Assembly: GCA_964496575.1 (NCBI GenBank)
Contig: CAZCAC010000002.1
Location: 62,001 to 126,000 of the forward strand
DNA: 64,000 nucleotides
Direction of reading: 5' to 3'
Source: CAZCAC01 sp964496575
GTDB lineage: Bacteria > Planctomycetota > UBA1135 > GCA-002686595
Below are positions 42,200 through 50,684 of this stretch, in pieces. A model generated the notes under the pieces. It saw nothing but the letters and a program-made list of their open reading frames with translations, did not search any database and had not been told where the DNA came from. Numbering within the stretch: position 1 is the stretch's first letter; every line of letters starts with the position of its first letter. The position numbers were made by a program, and so were the translations under genes.

Positions 42200-45100
42200 A
42201 TGAGCGAAAGAAATCACAACCACGACGTGAACGAACCCGAGCGAAGTGACGACCTGCACGAAGAGCTGTGCGCCTTTCTCCTCGGCGAGCTGGACGGGCC
42301 CGCCGCGGCGAAGGTCGAAGCGGCGCTCGCCGACTCCGCCGAGCTGCGTGACGAGCGCGACCGGATCGAGGCCACCATCGGCCTGGTCCGCTCTGCCTGT
42401 GGTGTTGGAGGGGCCTGCGGCGGCGACGGCGGCGAGTCCCTCTCGCCGGAGCTACTCGGCACGATCGAACAGGCCGCGCGCCCCGCACCCGCGCCGCGGG
42501 CGTGGTACCGGGCGACGCCCTTTCGGCTGGCCGCGGGGTTCGCCGCCCTGGCCGGAGGCGTGATCGCGGGGAAAGCGCTGCTCACCGAGCCGCCCGCACC
42601 CGAGGATGTCCTCGTGGCGCGCCTCGAACAGGAGATCGCCCACGAGGGCACGGAGCTGAGTCTGAAGGAAGCGTTCCGGCTCCAGAAGGACTTCGACGTG
42701 GAGGTCGCGCAGGGCGCGGCGGTGGGAAGCGTCGAGGCGCTGGACGAGAATGAAGAGGCGACGCTCGGCCGGCCCATGGCCGAGAGGGGGGGGCTTCAGG
42801 AGCGAACCCGAGGGTACCTTCGAGCGGAGGCCGATCCGTCTGGCGCAACCCAGGGGCCCCACAAACCGTACGGTGGACACATCGGGCCCAGTCCCCCTAG
42901 CGACGCGAAAGGAAAGGCCTCGGCCGAACTTTATGCCTCTCCGGGGGGCGGAGGTGGCGGAGGTGCGGTCAAGCTGGCGAGCGAGGAGCTGGACAGCGCC
43001 GGTGTGCCCGTTCGGATCGTCGACGGCCGAGCTTCGAGCACCGGTGGCTACCAGGGTCCCCGGGACAGCGTGTCTCCGCGTGGAGCCGCGCCGGCGCGCT
43101 CATCGGGCAACAAGGCCGCGGGAGAGCCCAGCACCGGCTTCCTCTACGACGAGCTGAAGGAGGGCAGGGACAAGGGCAGCTCCGTGACCGCGGGTCTCGC
43201 TCAGCTCGAATCGCTCGGCTACACCGCCGAAGCCGAAGGCGCGGCGGCCGCCGGTGAAGACGTCCGCGGGCGGCGCGAGAACCTCTTCCTCGGCGCCGGG
43301 GTCGAGTCGGAGAAGTCGAAGGGCACCGCCGACCGCACCGCCGAGGATCTGCTTCGGCGCGCGCGCAAGAAGGCCGAGGTCGCGGCACGTCCGTCGGCAC
43401 CCGCCTCCCCCGGTCCCGCCGGGACCGTGGCTCCGCCGCCCGCGGAGAGCCTGGACCGCTACTACCTGCACTACCCGCCCGACGGGTCGGACGCTGCCGA
43501 GGTTCGCAAGTCCCTCGAGGCGCTGGGCTACATCAGCGGTGATTCCGACGATGATGCGCTGGTCGACTTCGAGACCCAGTCGGGCACGTTCCACCTCAAG
43601 CGCGGCACCTGGAGCCGGGAATCCCGGGATCGCTCTCGCGCCCAGTTGCGCCGCGAGCTGACTCCCGCCGAGATCGACGAGCTGTGTCGCTACCGCGTCG
43701 AACGCATCCTCCAGGGATGCCGCCGGCACCCGCACGAGAAGCCCTCGATGATGTTCTTCCGCTTCTGGGGCGACAACCCGTTCGTGCTGGCGCAGATCGA
43801 CAATCAGTCGACCTTCGGCGTCGACGTCGACACGGCGAGCTACGCGCTGGCCCGCCGCTACCTGACCGAAGGCCACCTTCCGCAGAAGGCGCAGATCCGC
43901 ACGGAGGAGTTCGTCAACTACTTCAAGCCGGACGTCCCGGCGCCCCTCGAGGAGAACTTCGCCATCCACACCGACCTCGCCCCCAGCCGCTTCGGCGGAA
44001 ATGAAGGCGTGAACAACCAGCGCTGGATGATGCGCGTCGTGGTCCGCGGCCGCGAGGTCCCGGCCACCGAGCGCACCCCGGTCAACCTGACCTTCGTCGT
44101 CGACACCTCGGGGTCGATGAAGGAAAACGACCGCCTCGAGCTGGTCAAGCACGCCCTGCGTCTGCTCACCACGCAGCTCGACGTGAATGACTCGATCGCC
44201 ATCGTCGCCTTCAGCAACGAGGCGCGGATGGTGCTGCCGATGACCTCGATGGCCAACCGCGGCGTGGTCGAGGCGGCGATCTTCGGGATGCAGCCGAATG
44301 GCGGCACCAACGCCGAGGGCGGATTGCGCCTGGGCTACGAGGTCGCGACCGCCGCGCTGGCGCCGGGTCTCACCCACCGAGTGGTGCTGCTCTCCGACGG
44401 CGTGGCCAACATCGGCCAGACCGACCAGAACCGCATCAACACCGACGTCAAGCGCAACCGCGACCTGGGGATCTACCTCAACACCATCGGCGTCGGGATG
44501 AACAACCACAACGACGTCTTCCTCGAGCAGCTCGCCAACAAGGGCGACGGGCTCTGCAACTACATCGACTCCGCGATCGAGGCGAAGCGCGCCCTGGTCG
44601 ACAACTTTACCGGCGCGATCGAGCCGATCGCCCGCGACGTCAAGATCCAGGTCGAGTTCGACAAGACCCAGGTCTACCACCACCGCCTGCTCGGCTACGA
44701 GAACCGGGCGATCGCGGACCAGGACTTCCGCAACGACGCGATCGACGCCGGCGAGATCGGCTCCGGGCACCAGGTCGTCGCGCTCTACGAGCTGGAGATG
44801 ACCGGGATCGAGTCGTCCGAGCCGATGGCCACCGTGCGCCTGCGCTGGAAGCAGCCGATCGGCGTGGGGCGCGACCCGCTCGAGGACACCGCGACGGAGA
44901 TCGCTCACCCGGTGAGCTTCGCCTCCGCCGGCAGCTGGGAAGGCGCCTCGGGCGGCTACCAGCGCTCGGTCCTCGTCGCCCAGTTCGCCGAGATCCTGCG
45001 CCGCAGCGTGCACGCCCGGGGCGACTCCCTCGACGTGCTGATCGCCGAGTCGGCCAAGCTGGACGCGACCCTCGCCGACCCCGACTTCACCGAGTTCGTC

Positions 45101-45331
45101 GCGCTCCTGCAGAAGAGCCGCGAGCTGATCCTGCGCCACATCCCGCACCACGACGACCTGACCCTCTGCATCGACGCGATCCGTCGCAACCGGATCCTGC
45201 ACGCCCAGTACGAGGAGCTGCGCCGCGACGAGAAGCGGGCGGTGATCGACGAGCTCGAGCGGCAGAACGCCCAGCTCGAGGCGCGCATCCGCGAGCTGAT
45301 CCGCGACGAGATCCGCGGGGAGGTTCGCTGA
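42200..45331 (+). CDS. Anti-sigma-like / VWA-domain fusion protein (YfbK-type)
   Basis: 1043 aa from ATG 42200 (AGGAG upstream). Residues 15-70 resemble a zinc-finger-type anti-sigma domain (LHEELCAFLLGELDGPAAAK) without a full Cys/His set. One membrane segment at about 108-125 (AAGFAALAGGVIAGKALL) would put the rest outside the cytoplasm. A long low-complexity linker has two LE-x-LGY motifs. Residues about 520-600 match the VWA N-terminal domain (FFRFWGDNPFVLAQIDNQST). The VWA domain follows with an intact MIDAS (FVVDTSGSM, Asp635), and a DUF3520-like end completes the YfbK architecture. It probably senses an envelope signal and releases the upstream sigma factor. Confidence 0.9.
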   Translation: MSERNHNHDVNEPERSDDLHEELCAFLLGELDGPAAAKVEAALADSAELRDERDRIEATIGLVRSACGVGGACGGDGGESLSPELLGTIEQAARPAPAPRAWYRATPFRLAAGFAALAGGVIAGKALLTEPPAPEDVLVARLEQEIAHEGTELSLKEAFRLQKDFDVEVAQGAAVGSVEALDENEEATLGRPMAERGGLQERTRGYLRAEADPSGATQGPHKPYGGHIGPSPPSDAKGKASAELYASPGGGGGGGAVKLASEELDSAGVPVRIVDGRASSTGGYQGPRDSVSPRGAAPARSSGNKAAGEPSTGFLYDELKEGRDKGSSVTAGLAQLESLGYTAEAEGAAAAGEDVRGRRENLFLGAGVESEKSKGTADRTAEDLLRRARKKAEVAARPSAPASPGPAGTVAPPPAESLDRYYLHYPPDGSDAAEVRKSLEALGYISGDSDDDALVDFETQSGTFHLKRGTWSRESRDRSRAQLRRELTPAEIDELCRYRVERILQGCRRHPHEKPSMMFFRFWGDNPFVLAQIDNQSTFGVDVDTASYALARRYLTEGHLPQKAQIRTEEFVNYFKPDVPAPLEENFAIHTDLAPSRFGGNEGVNNQRWMMRVVVRGREVPATERTPVNLTFVVDTSGSMKENDRLELVKHALRLLTTQLDVNDSIAIVAFSNEARMVLPMTSMANRGVVEAAIFGMQPNGGTNAEGGLRLGYEVATAALAPGLTHRVVLLSDGVANIGQTDQNRINTDVKRNRDLGIYLNTIGVGMNNHNDVFLEQLANKGDGLCNYIDSAIEAKRALVDNFTGAIEPIARDVKIQVEFDKTQVYHHRLLGYENRAIADQDFRNDAIDAGEIGSGHQVVALYELEMTGIESSEPMATVRLRWKQPIGVGRDPLEDTATEIAHPVSFASAGSWEGASGGYQRSVLVAQFAEILRRSVHARGDSLDVLIAESAKLDATLADPDFTEFVALLQKSRELILRHIPHHDDLTLCIDAIRRNRILHAQYEELRRDEKRAVIDELERQNAQLEARIRELIRDEIRGEVR

Positions 45332-45354
45332 CCGGTACGAGGTCAGGGCGAGAT

Positions 45355-45409
45355 CCCCCACCACGCTCGAACGGTTCGGCCTGGCCGGACCGTTCGAGCG
45401 TGGTGGGGG
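45355..45409. terminator. Long perfect hairpin after the VWA gene
   Basis: A 21-bp perfect inverted repeat (45355-45375 with 45389-45409) around a 13-nt loop, 24 nt past the stop codon. It lacks a T tract, so it may act with Rho, stabilise the 3' end, or be a mobile palindrome. GTACGAGGTCAGGGC directly before it resembles the REP arm. Confidence 0.65.
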
Positions 45410-45434
45410 GCCTCGCCTCGCCACCGTCCTGGTT

Positions 45435-45576
45435 TTCGGCTCTGAGGCCGAATTTGCTCTGATTTCGGTTTCTGGGCCGAATTTAGATCAATTTCGGTTC
45501 TGGGGCCGAAAACAGGTGATAGATTCACCTCTCCCGGTCGACTACTCTCGGATGAGGACTCGGCCCTGGAGCCGAA
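45435..45576 (+). promoter_or_regulatory. Array of TTCGG-N8-CCGAA palindromes upstream of satD-like gene
   Basis: Three 18-nt sites of the form TTCGG-N8-CCGAA lie at 45435-45452, 45464-45481 and 45493-45510, spaced exactly 29 bp. A fourth with one changed end base is at 45559-45576, 20 nt before the GTG. Spacers are AT-rich relative to the surroundings. The regular spacing on nearly three helix turns suggests cooperative operators, possibly for the downstream SatD protein itself. Confidence 0.75.
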
Positions 45577-45596
45577 GGACGAGGAGAGTCGGTCTC

Positions 45597-46274
45597 GTGG
45601 AAGAAACGGAGTACGCAGCCCTCACCGGAGATCTGGTGGCCTCGAAGAGGAGAGCCCCCGACTTCCGGGCGACGATCCAGAAGGAGGCGCTGCAGGTTCT
45701 GACCGAGCTCAACGAGAAGCTGGGTGACCACCTCGCCCGTCCGCTCGTCCTGACGGCGGGGGACGAGATCCAGGGTCTGTTCCACACCCCGAGCTCGGTC
45801 GTGGAAGCAGTTCAGGTGATCAAGGACCGCCTGTTCGGTTCCGCAGCCGCCGGCCAGGAGATCGTTTTCGGTATCGGTCGGGGCCCCCTGAGCACCGGCC
45901 TGCTCCCGGAAGCCCGGAGCGTCGAGCAACTCGATGGGCCCTGCTTCCACCAAGCGCGAGCCATGCTGCAGCGAGCGAAGAAGCAGAAGGTGTGGGCCGT
46001 GTTCGGGGGATTCGGCGAGACCGAGGACGAGGTCCTGAACAGCCTGTTCGAGCTGATGGGGGCGATCCGAGCGGGGTGGACGACCACCCAGAGCCTCTAC
46101 ATCCAGGACCTGAGAGAGCTCGGCAAGCGAATCCTGGTGGCCAGCCGTCGCGGAGTGAGCCCTTCCGTGGTGACCGAGAGCCTCCAGCTGTCTCGCTTCC
46201 GCGCGATCGAGAATGGAGAGGAGACGGCGCGGTCGATCCTGCGCCAGTTCGACCCCATCACCCCACCGAGTTGA
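45597..46274 (+). CDS. SatD family protein
   Basis: 225 aa from GTG 45597, chosen because AGGAG lies 10 nt upstream and the protein then starts VEETEYAALTGDLVASKR, the normal SatD beginning. Further family features are VLTAGDEIQGLF, VFGIGRGPLSTGL and DGPCFHQARAML. The C-terminal 70 residues could hold a helix-turn-helix (GVSPSVVTESLQLSRFRAIE), which would fit binding to the palindromes upstream. SatD proteins are linked to stress functions in some bacteria, but the reaction is unknown. It is followed by DUF3307 in a frequent gene pair. Confidence 0.85.
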   Translation: MEETEYAALTGDLVASKRRAPDFRATIQKEALQVLTELNEKLGDHLARPLVLTAGDEIQGLFHTPSSVVEAVQVIKDRLFGSAAAGQEIVFGIGRGPLSTGLLPEARSVEQLDGPCFHQARAMLQRAKKQKVWAVFGGFGETEDEVLNSLFELMGAIRAGWTTTQSLYIQDLRELGKRILVASRRGVSPSVVTESLQLSRFRAIENGEETARSILRQFDPITPPS

Positions 46275-46287
46275 GGAGCGCACCCCG

Positions 46288-47028
46288 ATGATCGAGCTTC
46301 CCATCGACTGGCAGGACCCGGCGGCGGCGATCCTCGTCCTGCTCTTCTGCGGCCACCTCTTCGCCGACTTCCTCTTCCAGACGAGCCGCCTCGTCGACGC
46401 CAAGAAGAACTCGATCGCCGGTGTCGCCGCCCACACGTTCTACGTCGGGCTGGTGCAGGGAGTCGTCGTCCTGCCCTTTTCCTGGAGCGGTCGGAGCCTT
46501 CTGCTCGTCCTGGGGATCGCCGCGGCACACTTCGTCATCGACGCCTTGAAGGTCCGGCTCGGCCGGAGCCACCCCCGGCACGTCCTCCCCTGGTTCTTCC
46601 TGGATCAGGGCCTGCACGCCGGGGCGATCCTCCTGGCCTGGTCGCTCTGGCCGCTCCACCGCGTGGACCCGCCGTCCGCGACGCTGGGCACCACCGCCCT
46701 CCTCCTGGCCGTTCTCGCGTTCAACGCGAATGGCGGCTCGGCGATCGTCACCGCCGCCCTCACCGGCCTGAGCTCCCCGCCGGAGGGCGACGAGGGCCCG
46801 AAGGGCGCCGGCCATCGGATCGGCGTCCTGGAGCGCTGGATGATCCTGGGGCTGGTCTGGATGGGGCAGTGGGGCGCCGTCGGCCTGGTGCTGACCGCCA
46901 AGTCGATCGCCCGCTTCAAGCGGATGGAGGAGCAGGCCTTCGCCGAGATCTACCTGGTCGGGACGATGACCAGCGTCATCGTGGCGATGGTCAGCGGCAT
47001 GGCGCTCCAGGCTCTGCTCCCGAGTTGA
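46288..47028 (+). CDS. DUF3307 membrane protein
   Basis: 246 aa from ATG 46288 (GAGGAG upstream). The N-terminus has the DUF3307 signature (LLFCGHLFADFLFQTSRLVD, KKNSIAGVAAHTFYVG) and an AAAHFVIDALKVRL helix with His and Asp typical of the family. Six or more membrane segments are seen. It begins 13 nt after the satD-like gene, so the two are one operon. The function of the pair is not established. Confidence 0.88.
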   Translation: MIELPIDWQDPAAAILVLLFCGHLFADFLFQTSRLVDAKKNSIAGVAAHTFYVGLVQGVVVLPFSWSGRSLLLVLGIAAAHFVIDALKVRLGRSHPRHVLPWFFLDQGLHAGAILLAWSLWPLHRVDPPSATLGTTALLLAVLAFNANGGSAIVTAALTGLSSPPEGDEGPKGAGHRIGVLERWMILGLVWMGQWGAVGLVLTAKSIARFKRMEEQAFAEIYLVGTMTSVIVAMVSGMALQALLPS

Positions 47029-47066
47029 GGTAGAGGTAGGAGTGTTCCGCCCATTTCAACGACGTA

Positions 47067-47111
47067 AGAGCCCGAGGATCGGTCGCTGAAGGTGACCGAT
47101 CGCCGGGCTCT
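47067..47111. terminator. Bidirectional terminator between DUF3307 and ferredoxin genes
   Basis: An 18-bp stem with one bulge or mismatch (47067-47084 with 47094-47111), located between two convergent genes. A short T-poor tail follows on either side, so termination strength is uncertain. Confidence 0.6.
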
Positions 47112-47178
47112 ATGTGCTGATGGAAAAGACTGGTCGAGGGACTGTCGCGACCGGCGGCCCTCGCTCGCCGAAGGCGAG

Positions 47179-47370
47179 TTACACGATCTTCTCGATGCAG
47201 TCGACCGGGCAGACCTCGATGCAGAGGTGTTCCCCCCCTTCCTCCTCGCACTCGGTGCACTTCTTGGGGTCGATCTCGAAGAACTCGTCGCCCTCGAAGA
47301 TCGCCTCACGGGGGCATTCGGGTTCGCAGGCAGCGCAGTTGATGCACTCGTCGGTGATTTTCATTGCCAT
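47179..47370 (-). CDS. 2[4Fe-4S] ferredoxin (YfhL-like)
   Basis: 63 aa from ATG 47370, which has AGGAGA 8 nt upstream. The first cluster motif is CINCAACEPECP and the second is CTECEEEGGEHLCIEVCP, with the eight-residue-type insertion between the second and third Cys that is typical of Allochromatium-type and YfhL-like ferredoxins. It carries low-potential electrons in the cytoplasm. It is monocistronic and its partner cannot be deduced from the neighbours. Confidence 0.95.
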   Translation of the reverse strand: MAMKITDECINCAACEPECPREAIFEGDEFFEIDPKKCTECEEEGGEHLCIEVCPVDCIEKIV

Positions 47371-47924
47371 GATGGCTTCTCCTGAAACAGGGATCCTCGA
47401 TTGCCAGCGCGCAAACAATGGGCCCGTACTTCGGCCGCGTCAAGCCGATGTCTGTCGTTTCATTCGGGAAAAACCGCGTAGACAGGGACTACGCTCGAGT
47501 CGTCGAACACGACACCGAGATGGCCACGACGAAAGCGCAGAACGGACCGCCCACAATGCGCTGAATCACTGGCCCCGATCAGCCCTTTTGCGGAGTAAAC
47601 GCGCTGCCGACGCGTCTCATTCGGCGGACCGAAAGTGAACGAGAATGGTCGGCGATACGAATCGAAACCGAGGGCGATCGAGGACCGCAGCAGTCTGATA
47701 TGGAGCTCGAAACACGAGCGACCCCACGACGACGTCGGCGCGGTGGCCCCCCGGCGGGCCCGTCTCGGCGCTCCCGGAAGGCCCCGATCCTCGGGTGACA
47801 CCCCGGAAGGTGCCGTGGAGCGGGTTCTGGACCCTCCCGACGACTTCTCGCCACCTCGGACCCACCAGGATCGGGATCGCCACGTATAGTCGTGCCCTTC
47901 ATCTGCCCCTGGCAGGAACCACAG
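47371..47924. other. Intergenic region (554 bp) without a recognised gene
   Basis: The region separates the divergent ferredoxin and lipoprotein genes. No convincing protein frame, RNA gene or repeat was seen; the open frames present are Arg/Ser/Pro-rich and lack ribosome sites. TATAGT at about 47885-47890 could be a -10 element for the lipoprotein gene, but no matching -35 was found. Confidence 0.4.
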
Positions 47925-48524
47925 ATGAGCCACCTCCCCACCAGCCTCTTCGTCCAGCTCGCCGCGATCGGTCTCGTGATCGTGGCGGGAACCTCGTGCC
48001 GCTCGAGCCAGTCCAGCCAGGCCCCCGCGGCGTACCCTCCGGTGGTCTCCTCCGACTTCGGCGGCATGCGCAACGTCTCCGTCGCCGGACCGATCTGGCT
48101 CGGAGCGAAACCTTCCGAGGAGGACCTCGAGCTCGCGCGGCGGCGCGGCATCTGTCAGGTGATCGACCTGACGCGCTCCGACGAGGAGAGGCCCACCGGC
48201 GTCGCGTCGATCTGCGAGCGACTCGAGCTCGAGTACATCGACGCCGACCTGCCCGACACTCCCTTGCCCACCCCCGAGTCGGTGGACCTCGTCCTCGAGT
48301 GCCTGGCTGCCGATGAGCTCGCCCCGACGTTGATGTTCGACGGCACCGGAGGCCGCTGCGCGATCTACCTCGCCATTCACCGCATCATCAAGTGGCAGGT
48401 GCCGCTCGAGGAAGCGCTGATGGAGGCGCGCCGCGCCGGGATGAAACCCGGAGAGCCGGAGCAGTTCGTGCGCGAGCAGGTCGAGCGCATCACCGGCGAG
48501 AGTACCACCCTCGCCGAGAGCTGA
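47925..48524 (+). CDS. Lipoprotein with degenerate dual-specificity phosphatase-like fold
   Basis: 199 aa from ATG 47925 (AGGAA upstream). Lipobox IVAGTSC. The body resembles the tyrosine-phosphatase-like family (VAGPIWLGAKPSEEDLELAR, GICQVIDLTRSDEERPTG, EYIDADLPDTPLPTPESVD). Where the active site C-x5-R should be, the sequence is FDGTGGRCAIYLAIHRI, with Phe at the Cys position. It is probably catalytically dead or works differently. It ends directly against the convergent bioA. Confidence 0.72.
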   Translation: MSHLPTSLFVQLAAIGLVIVAGTSCRSSQSSQAPAAYPPVVSSDFGGMRNVSVAGPIWLGAKPSEEDLELARRRGICQVIDLTRSDEERPTGVASICERLELEYIDADLPDTPLPTPESVDLVLECLAADELAPTLMFDGTGGRCAIYLAIHRIIKWQVPLEEALMEARRAGMKPGEPEQFVREQVERITGESTTLAES

Positions 48525-49790
48525 TCAGGAGAGCTCGACCAGCTCGATCATCACCTCGGCGATCCGATCACACTGCGCCTCGCTGGTGCTCGCCGGCGGC
48601 ATCGCGTACAGCACGTCCCCCAGCGGCCGCAGCAGGACGCCCCGCTTCAAGGACTCCGCGCGAAGCCGCGGCTGCAGCTCGGAGAGGTAGCCGACCCGGG
48701 CCCCCGGCTCCGGAGCGAGGTCGAAGGCGACGATGCCGCCGGTACGACGCAGGTCGCGGACCCGCGGGTCGCCGGCGAGCCGCTCGCGCAGCCGACCCTC
48801 GATCCGCCCGCCGATCGCCTCCAGGCGTGCTGGCGTGTCCTCCTCGGCGCAGATCGAGAGCGACGCGAGGCCGACCGCGCAGCCGATCGGGTTGCCGGTG
48901 AAGGTGTGGCCGTGGAAGAAGGCGCGCGCTCGCTCCTCCGAGAGGAAGACCTCGAAGAAGGGCTCACTGGCGAGCGTGGCCGAGAGGGGGAAGCTGCCGC
49001 CGGTGAGTCCCTTGGCCACGGCCATGAGGTCGGGGGCGACGCCCGCCTTCCCGCAGGCGAAGAGCGCGCCGGTGCGGCCGAAGCCGGTCATCACCTCGTC
49101 GGCGATCCACGGCAGACCGAACTCGTCACAGGCCTCGCGCACTCCGCGCAGGAACTCGGGGCTCTGCATCACCATCCCCGCCGCGCCCTGGACCAGCGGC
49201 TCGAGGATCAGGCCGGCGCAGCGTCCGCCCAGCTCCTCGAAGACCTCCCGCAGCGCGCCGAGCTCGGGGGCGACGCGACGCGTCTCGAAGAGCATCGGGC
49301 TGAAGGGCAGGAAGAAGGGATCGGGGTCACCGATCGACATCGCGCCGAAGGTGTCGCCGTGGTAGGCGCCCTCGAGCGCGACGAAGACGCGGCGCTCGCT
49401 CTCGCCACGATGGACCCAGCCGTGCCGCACCATCTTCAGCGCCACTTCGACCGCGGTGGAGCCGTCGTCACTGTAGAAGACGCGCGAGAGTCCCTCCGGC
49501 GCCACCGCCAGGAGCTCTTCCGCGAGCGCCACCGCCGGCTCGTGCGTCGCGCCGGCGAAGAGCACGTGGTCGAGCCGCTCGACCTGCTCGCGCATCGCTT
49601 CGACGATCCGCCGATGCCCGTGCCCGTGCAGGCACGCCCACCACGAGGAGATCGCGTCGATCACCTCGCGCCCGTCCTCGAGGAGCAACGTCGAGCCGTG
49701 CGCTTCCGCCACCGGCAGCGGATCGGCCTCGGTCGCGTGCTGCGTGTAGGGGTGCCAGCTGACGGCGCGGTCGCGGGTGATGAGACTCAT
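48525..49790 (-). CDS. bioA: Adenosylmethionine-8-amino-7-oxononanoate aminotransferase
   Basis: 421 aa from ATG 49790. It is a fold-type I PLP aminotransferase with the PLP lysine K260 in AVAKGLTGG, the D231 motif WIADEVMTGFGRTG and the substrate-binding SWWACLHGHGH near the N-terminus that is typical of BioA. It converts 8-amino-7-oxononanoate to 7,8-diaminononanoate with S-adenosylmethionine as amino donor. It is the last gene of the biotin operon, separated from bioF-bioD by a two-gene insertion. Confidence 0.96.
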   Translation of the reverse strand: MSLITRDRAVSWHPYTQHATEADPLPVAEAHGSTLLLEDGREVIDAISSWWACLHGHGHRRIVEAMREQVERLDHVLFAGATHEPAVALAEELLAVAPEGLSRVFYSDDGSTAVEVALKMVRHGWVHRGESERRVFVALEGAYHGDTFGAMSIGDPDPFFLPFSPMLFETRRVAPELGALREVFEELGGRCAGLILEPLVQGAAGMVMQSPEFLRGVREACDEFGLPWIADEVMTGFGRTGALFACGKAGVAPDLMAVAKGLTGGSFPLSATLASEPFFEVFLSEERARAFFHGHTFTGNPIGCAVGLASLSICAEEDTPARLEAIGGRIEGRLRERLAGDPRVRDLRRTGGIVAFDLAPEPGARVGYLSELQPRLRAESLKRGVLLRPLGDVLYAMPPASTSEAQCDRIAEVMIELVELS

Positions 49791-49817
49791 CGGGTCATCG
49801 ATGGTGAGTGATCGGTT

Positions 49818-50390
49818 TCAAGAATCCGCGCGGGCTCGTTCCAGCAAGTCGGTGAGCTGCATCCGCTCGGCCCACTCGTCGAGGTAACCGTGATCCAGTC
49901 TTTCGCCCTGGATTCGGAGAAGGGTCGTCACGTCGACCCACTGTTGCTCGGAGACCTCCTCACCTCTCCGATACCAGTCCAGCTTCTGCAGCACGATGTC
50001 CTCGGGCGAAGTGATCGCCAGCGGTCGATCACCATCCGGGTCGAGGACCGCGTACTGCACGCGGCCCCACTTGCTTCGATGCAGACCCTCGTCAGGGGGA
50101 ACGAAGACGTCCACCTTGACCATGCCCCGGAGCCGGATGACATTGAACGACGCGCGCCGCTCGATGGCCTCGCGAATCATTGCCTCGTTCATGTACCAAC
50201 CATCAGCGAGGGCCTCCGTGAACGGACTGACGTGGTGATCCTCGAGGGCGGCGATGACATCGACGTCCAGGGTGAAACGCGGGATGCTCCACGCGGTGGA
50301 GGCCAGGGATCCTCCAACCATGTACGGCACCTCCATGGACTCGAAGATTCCGGCGATCTCCATGGCGGCTTCAATCGCATCGTCGTTCAT
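49818..50390 (-). CDS. Nucleotidyltransferase-like protein (AbiEii/DUF6036-like)
   Basis: 190 aa from ATG 50390 (GGAG upstream). The N-terminal pattern YMVGGSLASTAWSIPRFT, LDVDVIA is that of minimal nucleotidyltransferase folds, with GGS and D-x-D as nucleotide and metal ligands. It has ITSPEDIVLQKLDWYRRG, common in AbiEii-like toxins. It overlaps the preceding 83-aa gene by 4 nt (ATGA) and lies 27 nt before bioA. The arrangement fits a toxin-antitoxin-like or modification cassette, but toxicity is only inferred. Confidence 0.82.
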   Translation of the reverse strand: MNDDAIEAAMEIAGIFESMEVPYMVGGSLASTAWSIPRFTLDVDVIAALEDHHVSPFTEALADGWYMNEAMIREAIERRASFNVIRLRGMVKVDVFVPPDEGLHRSKWGRVQYAVLDPDGDRPLAITSPEDIVLQKLDWYRRGEEVSEQQWVDVTTLLRIQGERLDHGYLDEWAERMQLTDLLERARADS

Positions 50391-50638
50391 GCTCCGGACT
50401 CCGACATGAAGGCAACCACTCGTTGATAGAGCTCCCGCCCCAACCAGCGCTCGGCCAGTCGGGCCTCGATAGACTCTTCCGATTCGTCCGGATACTGGAC
50501 CCGCAGGCCGGCGAGCTGCAAGGACCGCGCGGTTCGCCATGCGTTCCTGACCATCGCTCCCTTCTCGGACGGCTTCATCTTCCGGTAGTGGTCGTCGAGG
50601 ATTCGCTGAACCTCCGGGTCGGTGTCGCGCGGGAGCAT
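50387..50638 (-). CDS. Small partner protein of the nucleotidyltransferase-like gene
   Basis: 83 aa from ATG 50638. Charged and helical (EVQRILDDHYRKMKPSEKGA, then SIEARLAERWLGRELYQRVV), without a DNA-binding motif that I recognise. Its stop overlaps the start of the nucleotidyltransferase-like gene in ATGA, so the pair is translated together. This order (small gene first) is usual for antitoxin-toxin pairs. Confidence 0.75.
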   Translation of the reverse strand: MLPRDTDPEVQRILDDHYRKMKPSEKGAMVRNAWRTARSLQLAGLRVQYPDESEESIEARLAERWLGRELYQRVVAFMSESGA

Positions 50639-50684
50639 TGTGGGAGCAGGATACCGCAGCGGGGTGAGAATGACGAACCGGAGG

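Noticed and set aside
45355..45409. Phage or integron attachment site
   Set aside because: Perfect hairpin next to a stop codon and no integrase nearby; a terminator or processing hairpin is simpler.
45435..45510. CRISPR array
   Set aside because: Only three 18-nt palindromes with 11-nt spacers; no cas genes. Better read as operators.
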